DNA from: Lindgomyces ingoldianus
Taxonomy: Eukaryota > Ascomycota > Dothideomycetes > Pleosporales > Lindgomycetaceae
NCBI RefSeq assembly: GCF_010093535.1
Contig: NW_022985163.1
Location: 1 to 64,000, forward strand
Length of the DNA: 64,000 bases
Direction: 5' to 3'
The notes below the pieces were generated by a model. It was not told the origin of the DNA. It made no database searches and saw only the letters and a list, made by a program, of their open reading frames with translations. A program made the translations under genes and the position numbers. Of the stretch, positions 39,601 to 50,400 are shown piece after piece. Position 1 is the stretch's first letter. Each line of letters opens with the position of its first letter.

Positions 39601-41568
39601 GCCTAGTCCTTCTGCATAGTTACTATAATAGTGCTAATATTGTTTGTAAAGATTTCTCTAATATATGCCTAGAACATGTTAGAGATAAGATGTAAACATG
39701 TTAGTAACTACTTAGTTACTTTTTTAAGGTTCTAGTGCCTTATCTTTATCTTAAACTTAACACTAGCTAAGTCCTAGCTAGAAAGAAACATAATAAGCTT
39801 CTTATAGTATATAACCTGTGCAAGGTAATCGATGTTTACAAGCAACTTATGTACTTGTGTAAATAAAGGTTTATTATAGTTCTAGCAGAACTTTTCTAGA
39901 AATAGTAACTTAAGAAAGGATGCTAATAAGTTAATAACAAGTTATTAATAAGTTAAAAAAAGGTCTATACTAATAGTTATACTTAAGTTATTTACCTAGC
40001 ATACTAAGGATATAATCTCCTGTGTAAGAGCCTTAGGAGTCCTTGTAGGTAGAGGAGGGGGGTGCATATGTACACCATGTGACGTAAACGTATAGTACAG
40101 ACACTAGTTTACGTATACAGGTATAATAATGTTAAATTTTACCCTACAGCCTACCTGTATAAGCTTTCCCTTGCCCTAAAGATAGTTATTGTCTTATAAA
40201 CACATTTATAAGCTGTTTTTATTAAATTATAAAGTAATTATGTTACTATAATCTTAAAGTTTAGCCCTTGTTAAGAAGATAAAACTACACATCTCTACTA
40301 GTTCTAGCTCCTTAAGTAAACTATCTTAGAAAAAATTCTAAAGGTGTTTAATATAGTATTAATCTCTAACAGTTTTAAAGAGGTGCCCTTCTGCCCTATT
40401 TATATATGTCTAACTCTTGCAACTAACATACTAGAGGCGCACACCTAAAATAGACTATAATATATTATAAAAAGGTTCTTAACATGTTTTTAAAAGGTCC
40501 TTACTAACTTTATGCTTTATTTAGCGTAAAACTAGTTTACACATAGGTCTAGTGTGTACACATGCTGTTCTGTTGCAATAGCAATGCATAATTGCCTAGT
40601 AGAGCCTACATAATATAAGAAGGTATTCTAAACAGGTTAAGCACATATACATAGTAGACTTCTTCTTTCTTATGTCTAGCTTAGACCTATACAGGTTTAG
40701 ACAAGAGCTCTTTATCTGCTTCTAGATTTTAGCTATAATGTAAGTATATAAAAGTGTTACTAATGTGTTATTAAGGTATTTGCAACGCTTTACACTAGTA
40801 CACTTATACTAATACCTTATTACTAGACCACCTAAGAACGCAGATGTTGTGCACTTAGGCAAGCCCTTTTATTTTCTATAGTATTAAAACTAATAATATG
40901 TTAACTTGTTCTTAACATGTTTAAAATTATTTTTACTTATTAAGCATCCTAAAGGACTATTTCTAAAGTAGCCCTAGCTAGATCTACATAAATACAGAAA
41001 GTATACCTATTTACAGACATTTAAGGATATTCTAGAAAAAGAGCAACATATGTAATATTTACTATTATAAAAGGGCTGTAAGTCCTAGAGGTTAACACTA
41101 TAAGGGGTGTAGTATTATCCTAAAATCTAATAAGAAAACATTAACAACATGTTAACATATAGCCTATACATTAATATTACCCTTACACTCTTCCTTGCTA
41201 TCTGCAGCGTGTTTACCTTAGGCCTTAGCAGTAAAGTTATAAGTAGTCTTATCTAAATTACTATTGTAAAACAAGTTATTCTTCTCTTAGCATTAGAGTT
41301 CTTAACTTAAAGTAAGACCTAAAGCAGTTAGTAACTACTTCTTAACATGTTTATAACTACATTACTTATATTTCTTGCAGCTTTGTTAGGAAAATAGGGT
41401 TTAAGAGTTAAAGTAGCTTGCTTAGGATGTAGGCTTTATAAAGAAGATTACCTAACTAACTAATTACTAACACAACTAACTAATCGCTAATCTTACTAAC
41501 ACGCTTGGGCTAACAAAAATTTGCTTGGTCGGCTAAGGTAAAAGTGTGGTGGGGTTACCTGCAACCAC
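36656..41568. mobile_element. 4.9-kb inverted-repeat transposon Z (9-bp target duplication)
   Basis: Left end GTGCCTACAGGTAACCCC, right end the complement of GTGGTTGCAGGTAACCCC. The inverted repeat continues through CACCACACTTTTACC to about 40 bp. GCAAATGCT is duplicated on either side (36647-36655 and 41569-41577). Excision rejoins the G integrase reading 'TEQANAKVERYL'. A 9-bp duplication is usual for Mutator-like elements, but I see no recognisable transposase, so the superfamily is open. The interior holds about 18 copies of ACATGT embedded in AACATGTTTA-like sequence, which the neighbouring elements lack. Confidence 0.7.
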
Positions 41569-41667
41569 GCAAATGCTAAAGTAGAAAGATACTTAAGATA
41601 ATATGTATCTTATAGTTAAAGCAACTAGGCAGAATAGCTTTTAATAGCTTAATTTGCTATTAACATA

Positions 41668-43532
41668 ACATACTTTATAGGCAAGTTGCTTACACACCTA
41701 AGTTACTTACTTTTGCTAAGACCTTACTACACTACTTTTTTTACACTAATACATTTCTAACAACACTACTTAGATGTGTTAAAGAAACATTAGATATAGC
41801 TTACACTTTAGGCTTTTAAATAAAATGTAATACTTTTTAAGTAACATGCTATAGCTATCTATAAGGTCTTTTAAAAAATAATAAGTAACTAACACACTAG
41901 ACAACCTTTTTAAGCTAATTATATAGCTAACTTATAAAAGCTAGATAATAATAAAAAGCAGGTAATTATTTAGCATATACTTAAGCTAAATGCGTAAGGA
42001 TTTCCCCTCTAGCTAGTAGCTGTAGCTAATATAGCTAATTTTTTACACACTAAGTATAATATAAGCTATGTTAGCATAAACTAGCTTAATATATTTATTA
42101 AGTGTTACCTAAAGCTTAAAGTAAAGTTTAAGTATAAGTATAACTATAAAAAAGCTTTTTATAAAAATTTTATAGTAATTTAAAGCTAGTTTAACTTTAT
42201 AAAGAATATTAAAGCTAAGTATAGTATCTAAAATAATAACATGTATAACTTTAATAAAATAAAGTTTATAATAAGCTAAATATCTACTAGAGTAGTTATT
42301 ATAAGTTTAGAAAAATAAAGACAGCTAAAAGCAGTCTAGCTAGGTAACTAGAAGTAGACAACAGCTATTTAGAGCATTAATGCTAAAAAGTAAGCTATTC
42401 TGCTTTTTATTATTTTTTAAAGTAGTAACTACTTTCTAAACTAGTATAAAAAGAAAAATCTACTTTAAAATTAAGTTATTATAATCTCTAAGTGTAGCTA
42501 GACTACTAATTAGCTTAGTCTAGACTAGTTAAAGCACTTTAATATATATATAAAAAAGTGTACTATTAGTAGCTACTATTTACTAGTTATTAATAGCTAT
42601 AAAAGCTATAACTTACTTTATTTTTAGTAATACTATAAAAATAATAAAATTATTACTATTTATATGCTTTTTTACTTATTACACCTTTTATAGCTACTTA
42701 ATGTAGGTTGTTTTACTTCTTTAAAAAAAGTGTATAAGCGCTAAGCTAACAACCTTATATATAACTAGATTACTTATATTATAAAAATAAAGTTTTTACT
42801 ATGCTTTAAAGTAGCTTATAATGCTATAATTACTTTTAGTAATATTTAAGAAAAGTTTTAAAGCGCTAGATTAGTTTTTTTTAACTTATAATAAGTTATA
42901 ATAAGCCTTAATGTAAAGTTATATACTCTATTACTACTACTACTTATATATAACAAGCTCTAGTAGTTATAAACTCTAAGTAATACTTTAAAACTTAAGT
43001 TATAATTAATGCTTATAAAAATAAAAATTTAAAAGCATATAAATAGTTTACTAACTTTTATAGTTAAAGTGTTTAAGAAAGTTTTAAAAAGAGTAGTAAT
43101 AATTACATATAAGCTAGTGTTAGTATAATAAAAAATTACTAAGCTTTAAGCAGCTAATAAAGCTGCTACATAATATAAATTACATAAAAAAAGTAAATTA
43201 AGGTAAAAAAGACCTTAATAATTTAGAAAAGCTTACACTTAACAGCTTTAAAGGAGTTTAGAGCGCATAGTAACAGAAAGAAGGCAAAGAAGCAGGTGTA
43301 AGCTAAAGTAAGTAAGCTATTCTAAAGGCGCTACAGATAGTGCAATTAGACTAGGCATAACACGTAAATATGTAAGCAAGAAGCAGAAGTAGTATCTAAA
43401 TAATATTCTAGGCTGTACTGTACTATATAGTGCCAGAGCGGGTTGTTATAGGCTATAATAGAGTTTGTTAGGGTGGGGTCTTGGCAAAAGTGAGCGACTC
43501 GGGTGTGTGAGCAACTCGCCCATGAAGTACGT
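41668..43532 (+). mobile_element. Full-length pogo/Fot1 transposon copy f
   Basis: 1,865 bp with inverted termini (left ACATACTTTATAGGCAAG, right AACTCGCCCATGAAGTACGT) and TA on both sides (41666-41667 and 43533-43534). It is inserted in the integrase of element G. On the plus strand near 42238-42270 the sequence reads 'NMYNFNKIKF', a RIP-altered form of the NMYNFDE-GF motif of pogo/Fot1 DDE transposases. Only the right 100 bp are unmutated. It is the reference for copies a, b, c and e. Confidence 0.85.
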
Positions 43533-43631
43533 TAGTAGAATCTGCTATAATAAAAAAAACTTTGTAAGGCCGGATGTCCCAGAACGGGCCAGTATGGCCT
43601 CACCTGACCTGTTTGGAGGTCGTATGACCTG

Positions 43632-44431
43632 TTATCTCACGAGTCAGACGCTCCTCCGAGGTTTGACCGGACCAACCACAACGCTGTGGCTAGTAAGGTC
43701 ACGTTTTTAGAACCGTCTGCGGAGCGTCTGAGGAGAAATGGAGTAAATTTGTATGTATCTCTGTTTAGCATTTAGCCTTTTTTAATGTTTTTTTACCCAC
43801 AATATAATAAAATAGGTATTTATTAAATGCAATTAAAACTTAAGTAACTAAGCTATATAGTAGCTACATTTTAAAAGAGCTAAATTTATAACTTAGGGGT
43901 AAAGTATACTGCTAAAGCTAGTTCTAAGTTGCTTTGTACTGTATCGCCCTCCCCTATGCGACTCAACCACTAGAGCAGCTAGAGACAAGCTAAGAGCTAG
44001 AGCTAATTAGCCTGCTTGTGTACAACTAGCTCTAGCTTATTACTTGCCTCTAGCTGCTCTAGTAGTTAAGTTGCATAAAGGAGGGCGATTAGCTGTAATT
44101 ACATAAGCTTTTAATTAGATCCCTCTAGGCAGCGTACAAAGGGAGGTTTAAGTAAAAGTGCAAATACATATAATAGTTTAAGCTCTAGACAAGCTTCTAT
44201 ATAAATAGCAAGCTGTTAGAGGTATGTTGTGATAGAGAAGTATGTTAGTGAAGTAGAGAAATTTTGCCTAACAACTGCGGCTGAGACACACCAAAGCTCG
44301 TACCATTTTCTCTCAGACCCTCTGGAGTGGTTCGTCGAGCGTGGCGCAGCAGCGCAAAGCCTCCTCGGCAATCGGTACTACCTATTGCCGACGCTCGGTG
44401 GACCCTCCAGAGGGTATGGCTCGTGAGATAA
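43632..44431. mobile_element. 800-bp hAT-like MITE
   Basis: Inverted ends TTATCTCACGAG and CTCGTGAGATAA and the 8-bp target duplication ATGACCTG (43624-43631 and 44432-44439) fit a non-autonomous hAT element. There is no coding frame. The first 110 and last 170 bp are GC-balanced and unmutated. The middle (43740-44230) is AT-rich and contains the palindrome at 43946-44093. Confidence 0.8.
43946..44093. mobile_element. Small palindromic MITE nested in the hAT-like MITE
   Basis: About 148 bp that folds on itself. TCGCCCTCCCCTATGCGACT near the left is matched in reverse by the right end ATAAAGGAGGGCGA, and the pairing goes on through CTAGAGCAGCTAGAG for some 60 bp per arm. Flanking triplets are GTA and TTA, so a TA or TWA target is possible but not certain. 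The right arm carries more C-to-T changes than the left. Confidence 0.65.
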
Positions 44432-45179
44432 ATGACCTGTGCTTCGTATATAAGCATGAATCCTGACAAGCGAAGCTTGGCAGCGATTCGTCTCTCTTAC
44501 AATACACTCCTATCTTTCTCCGAAAGCTTGCTCTCAGTGCTATCCGTGCTACTTACCATCCCATCTTTACAAACTTTATATAAAGCAAATTTTAGCTATT
44601 ACCTCTACTACACGCTTTACAGGACTTAGCCTATAAACTTACTAAAGTTAATTAATTAGTTATTAAATCTTTAAAATATACATTAAAGGCTAATCGTTAA
44701 AGCTAAGTCTAGTTAGGAAATAATAAAGAAATACATAAATTAGATATAAGAATAAGAACTAGAGATCTATCTAAGAGACCACGTATATCTTAAAACCTAG
44801 AACCTTAAGATACCCTAACCTTCTAGGAAGCTAGCAGAAAAAAGGATTAAACTATGTAAGGTCTTATAAACTTAGAAAGATAATTATAAACTAAAGCTTT
44901 CTCTTTATATAAAAATACATTCTTAGTTTTACGTCTTAAAGCTTAAAAAAGCATCTAAAGAAATTCTCTTATTAAAGTTAGAATAAAAGAATTAGGAAAC
45001 TAAATATAAAGTAGAATAAATTATTAGTAATTAAAGAGATAAGAAAAAGTTCTTAGTTAAATAGATAAAATAGCTTACTAGTAAAAACACATAAGAACTA
45101 GCTAAAAACCTAAAGAATACGCAGCAGTTAGTACAGAAGTACCTCTAGACTCTTTTAAAAGAAACTAGCTAGGCAATAA

Positions 45180-46265
45180 GGCACTTATTTTAAAAGGAAC
45201 AGCTATATTATTACTAAATAGCAGCAGCCTTTAGAGATAAGTCCTAGTAAAAAGAGGTTAGAGAGGTAATTAACTTTTTACCTTTACCTTAAAGGCTGCT
45301 ATCTTGTCTAAGGAAGAAAAGTCCCCCTTTAGATACCTTACATAATAAGCCTCTAATAAATCTAGTAATTTTTAGATATAATATTATTTAGAACACTCTC
45401 TTTCTAACACCTCTTTTATCTTTACTGCCTTTTTAAGGAGCTTTCTTACTAATTGCAAACGCTTATCTGTAAGCTTCTACTCTTAGACCTTTGCTACTTT
45501 TGTAGACTAAAGAAGCTCTTCCCCCTCTTTTTTTTAAATAATTATATGCTGTGTTAGAAATAAAAGTGTTACACTAGTTATTTTTTTTTACACACTCTAC
45601 GCACCTATCTAAGGATAAGGTTAACATGTAAGATAACTTTAAAAATTAGTAAGTGTTACAGAGTCTTATCTTTGTCTAATAAAGAGAATTAAAACAACAG
45701 GCAACATAAAAATAGTAAGATAAATAAGACTAGTAAGCTATTTAGCATAAGAAAGATAAACATTATAAATGCCTTCTAGCAGGTAGACACCTACTTTATA
45801 AATAAACCCTTACTAACGCAGTTGTGTGAGCAGAGCAGCAAGGACGCTGCTTAGGAGGGGAGGCAGCGTGTTACAGTCTATAGTTAGACTAACGTAACCC
45901 CACCTAAAGTGCTCTATAATCTAGCTAGGTTAGAACAGAACTTGTTTACAAGCTAACTAGAAGACATAGAGGCAGCACAGCTGCCTAGGATTACAGAAGA
46001 ATGTACTGTCTAGTAAGAAGGTAGGCTAGGAAATAGAACAAGCTTAAGCGAGTTAAACAAGCTTACAGTACAGCAAGCTTACCTAAACCTGCCTAACTTG
46101 TTCTTAGCACTATTAGACATGTATATAGTTTTAACCTTAAACAACCTTTTAGAAGGCGTGTTTAAAGTTTAGTTTAGTTTATTATCGATAAAATACTACG
46201 ACAGTTTATAAATGATCTGTAAAAGCAAAGCTTGCTTAGAGCAATAGTTAGCACATTAAGGTAGG
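45180..46265. other. 3' untranslated stretch of element G
   Basis: About 1.1 kb between the chromodomain remnant and solo LTR W2. It has no open frame and no motif I recognise. Several GC-richer patches (near 45820-46130) are less RIP-mutated than the pol region. It is assigned to G by position only. Confidence 0.5.
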
Positions 46266-46466
46266 TGTAAGGCTAGATGTCCTAGAGCGGGCTAGTATGG
46301 CCTCCCCTGACCTGTTTAGAGGTCACATGACCTGTACTTTGTATATAAGCATAAATTCTAACAAGTAAGGCTTAGTAGTAATTTGTCTCTCTTATAATAC
46401 ACTTCTATCTTTCTTTAAAAGCTTACTTTTAGTGCTATCTATGCTACTTACTATTTTATTTTTATA
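46266..46466. mobile_element. Solo LTR W2
   Basis: 201 bp, same length as the W1 LTR once the MITE is removed, starting TGTAAGGCTAGATGTCC. Flanks are GTAGG (46261-46265) and GTAAG (46467-46471), a target duplication differing by one RIP-type change. It lies in the 3' untranslated part of element G and is far more mutated in its right half than in its left half. Confidence 0.7.
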
Positions 46467-46784
46467 GTAAGTTATTTAGGTTAAAGAATAGTTTATAATA
46501 ATTTTTATAAATTATTTTATTTTAAGTTGCTTAGAACTTATCTAATAAGGTTTTATATTAGCTTTAACTATAACTTAACTTTATCTTTTATAGTTACTTT
46601 TATTTTTTTAAGTATTTAGTTACACCTTTTTTTTTTTAGCTAGCTTAGTAGTTTTCTAATATTTTTTATATAAGGTCTATAGGTGTTAATAGCATTCCTA
46701 GGTTCTAAGTCCCCACACACTTCTATATGCCTCTAACTAGATTCCTACTGCATTTAGACCTATTATCTTGCCTACGCTGTTATA

Positions 46785-47427
46785 TAGTTGTTGCATAATG
46801 CTTAGCAAATTAGTATTAGATAGGTAATAGACATATAATAATAATAGACATATAATAATAATATTTAACTATAGCATGTAACTAATTATAGCCTATAACT
46901 AAGCATAGCTAATGCTAATCTCTAACACACTAATATAGCTAATGCTAATCCTTAATATACTAATATAGCTAAAAATATAGAATAAATATAGCTAACTATA
47001 ATTTAAATATATTTTATATAACATATATAAAAGTAAACTACATATAAATTAATATAAAAGTGTACTTATATTAAGTATACATTTTTTTAAAAAATATATA
47101 AAAAATATATAAACTAATAAAAAAATTATAACTAACTAACTTAGTATATTTTAAAAAACAGATTTTACTTAACTTTATATTATATAAACTTAAATATATT
47201 AAGTATAGTAAGGTTTACTAATAACTTACTTTATTTTTAGTAATACTATAAAAATAGTAAAATTATTACTATTTATATACTTTTTTACTTATTATACTTT
47301 TTATAGTAATTTAATATAGGTTATTTTACTTCTTTAAAAAAGTATATAGGCGCTAAGTAAAAAACTTTATATATAACTAAATTACTTATTATAAAATAAG
47401 CTTATAAGAAAAGTAATACTTATAAGT
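46785..47427. repeat. AT-rich repeat fragments between G and Y2
   Basis: 46840-46980 contains short imperfect direct repeats (AATAATAATAGACATATAATA twice; a block with TATAGCTAATGCTAATC twice). 46995-47100 is a RIP-mutated version of the sequence at 54655-54760. 47215-47400 matches the interior of pogo copy f (about 42595-42790), so it is a fragment of that family. No coding signal. Confidence 0.55.
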
Positions 47428-50400
47428 TGTCTGTACACAGCAGCAGCGTTGCGGCCTGGATACGAGCGATCACGCACGAGCAGGATCACGTATCTATGTC
47501 ACATGATGCTCGTGCGCGAACCTCTGTGCGCGAACATCTAGATATCCCCCTTTTCCTCTGTACAGAGGAAAAATAAAAAGTAATTAACACTAGTTACCTA
47601 ACACCCCTATGCAATGTTTACACTGTGCAAACCTCTCTATCTTATACGCATTTGCTAACACTAAGTGCTAGCTAGCAAAGAGTCTATTTAACACTAATTA
47701 GTAGTTTAAATACTATAAAAAAAAAAGCTTTTTTTATACTTTTTTATTTAAAAGTTTATATATAAGAAGAATTTTTTTTCTTACTACTTTAACTATAAAT
47801 TAGTAAGAGTAAAGATAAAGTCTAATTTATATATAAGTAGCTATAAATCTTTATTTAGTTACTTAAGTAAGAGTAAAAAACTTGTCTATATAATACTATT
47901 TAAAAGTATTATATAAATAGTAGTGCTTGTTTAACACTAGAAAGTCTATTTTATCTTTTTACATAAGGCTATTTAGAGGCAGTATATAATAAGAAGTAAG
48001 ACAGTGCGCAACAACGCATAATTAACTACTATAGAGCAATAAGCAACACTAGCTTTATCTATAACTAGCTAACATAACATATTAATGTATAACTAATACA
48101 TACCTTTTATAGGCATTTTAGTAAAGACCCTAGCAGAGCAGATAAATATTAAAAATTAAGTAAATAAAATTAAACTATTAAATAACACACTTAAAAAAAA
48201 GCTTAATTTATACATAGCTAACTTAATTATAAAACTCTACACATTAAGTGTAATAAACATATATATACTTAAAAACTTTTAAAATAACTTTATAAAGTAA
48301 AAGCTTATACACTTTAAAAATCTTAGCTAACTATTTTTATAAAAACTAATTACTACTTTATAGAATAAAGGTATTAGCTTTAAGAAAGACATAATAAAAG
48401 CTACTATACTATATAAACTTATAAAAGAAGAACACATGTTTACTATTTTACTAAAGCATTATATAAAACTATTACTACTATTACTAGTCTTAATATAATA
48501 GAGGATATCTCTATATAAATTACTTATAGACCTAATACTTTTTTTATAATTAGTATAACTACTTTGTAATAGCTTACTATACAAAAGCATAACTAGGCAG
48601 CTACATGTTTCTATAGCTACAGCTCTACATAAGATTCTCTAAAGCTTATACTTACTATATATAATTTAATTACTATATAATCTATACTAACTTTTACTTA
48701 TATAAGATATTATAGCAGAGAACCTTACACCTAAAAAGGTTATATAATTCTAAAAGGCATAAAAAAAAAAATAACTATATAAAGTAACTATATAATATCT
48801 TAGCTAATAAGGCTATAGTATTTATTAAGCTTTACTAACACTTTACTATTTTTAAGGCATTATATATAAGCATCTTTTCTAATATTTTTAAAAGGCGCGC
48901 ACATATATTCTACCTTTATAATATTAGTCTAAGATAATTATAAAAGTTACTATATAAGTAGCTTAGTAATTACTTTAATACTAATATAAACTATAACTAG
49001 TATTAGATAGATTAGATAATAATAAGCTTTATATAAAGTAAGTAAAAAAACTTTATAAAAACTTTATATAAAGCTTTTAAAGCTATAATTAATAAACTTA
49101 CTTTTATATAAAAAGCTTTTAGTCTATAATTTTAAAGTAAAATACTGCTTTACACTACTATTATATAAGCATGCTAAGGGTAACTTAAACTTAAATAAGT
49201 AATGTTCTTAATTAAGCCTATATATAAAGCACTATATAGTAACCTCTGTTTAGCACTTTAGGTTATAATTAATTAATAAAATAATGCATTTATAAATAAA
49301 TTCTAAAATGTGTACTACACTAATAAGTAATATAGCTTACTACATACACATAGCTATTAATAACATAGAAGAAGCTTAAGAGAATATAAAAAATTATTTA
49401 AACTATAGTTTTTTATATAATTAAAGTAATGCTTTATTTATTATAAAAAAAATGTTAGTTAATAAATTATCTTTACATAAATTAATTCTATGTAAAATAC
49501 TAATATATCTCTTTATATAAAAGATTCTATAATAAGACACTAATGTATAAAAAGGTAAATATATACATTTAAAAGTTTAAAGGTAAACTAAAGTAGAAAA
49601 AAAAAAGTTACATAATAATAATAACTTAAATAAAAAAAAAAGTAAAAAGATTATTAACTACTTTACTAATACTATATTTTTTTACTGCGCAACTGCAGAG
49701 GAAATCTACAGCCTAGAACCTAAAAGATACGCAGAATAGTTTATCCTTAAAGATTAATACTATATAGTATACTAAGGTAAACTATAGAATACTAGCGCAG
49801 TAAGAATCTTTACTATAGAGAAGTTATAACTTAAAGCATACCTATAAGAATTCCTTTATACAAAAGTAGACTAGACACTAAGAAAAAAAAGTATTAGCTT
49901 TAAAAAATAAAAATTAATAAAATTAATTAGTACTATATAAATTACTAACTTAGTTAGTAACATAACATATTACATCTTAGAGACTCTAACACTGTTCCTA
50001 CTGTCTCTAGCAAACATAGACTAAATAGGTGTGTACTTTAATAATGTTTTAAATGTTATTATATGTAAAAATAAAACTACTATTTTTATTATATAAAAAT
50101 AAAGACACTTTTTTTTTAATATTAGTAAAAAAAAATTTATGTTTTTTTTTACTAAATTAAAACTTTACTGCCTCTACTACTAATTTAAACACCCCTGCAT
50201 AGAAAGACTCTAAAAGATGCTAACTAGCGCTAGCTACAACATTAATGCTGTAGTGCTAGAAGAGATTAAAAAGTTTTACTACCTCTACTAATTATATAAC
50301 TAGGCCCTATAAAGATTTAAGTTTATAATTAAGAATAATACCTACTTTAACTATAAAGTTATTATTAATGTTATATAAATTAATAATAAGGATGTTTTAT

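Larger units (their letters stand above)
43563..44571. mobile_element. Solo LTR W1 carrying a MITE
   Basis: A 201-bp LTR (43563-43631 plus 44440-44571) begins TGTAAGGCCGGATGTCC and ends ATCTTTACA. It has the target duplication AACTT (43558-43562 and 44572-44576) and no partner LTR or interior, hence a solo LTR. It interrupts the integrase C-terminal part of element G. It is split by an 800-bp MITE at 43632-44431. A second copy is at 46266-46466. Confidence 0.8.
25106..46784 (+). mobile_element. Ty3/gypsy chromovirus G, with five nested insertions
   Basis: LTRs at 25106-25396 and 46494-46784 are both 291 bp, with a mutated polypurine tract before the right one. Pol can be read in pieces on the plus strand: zinc-knuckle remnant (25575-25630), protease region (26520-26600), reverse transcriptase (28390-28860; 'VFVKKKRGKIRVC' and 'VYLDNILIY'), RNase H (29000-29560), integrase (36036-36655, 41578-41667, 43535-43562, resuming at 44572), and a chromodomain at 45001-45140 ('FLVK.IK.LTSKNT.ELAKNLKN'). 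Insertions: foldback b, copia Y3, element Z, pogo f and a solo LTR. All frames carry many stops. Excising the insertions at their target duplications rejoins the integrase reading, which supports the boundaries. Confidence 0.85.

Noticed and set aside
43563..46466. W1 and W2 as the two LTRs of one 2.9-kb element
   Set aside because: The DNA between them continues the G integrase and chromodomain, and each LTR has its own target duplication (AACTT; GTAGG/GTAAG), so they are two solo LTRs.
46840..46980. Possible CRISPR-like short direct repeats
   Set aside because: Fungal AT-rich DNA with only two imperfect repeats; no regular spacers.
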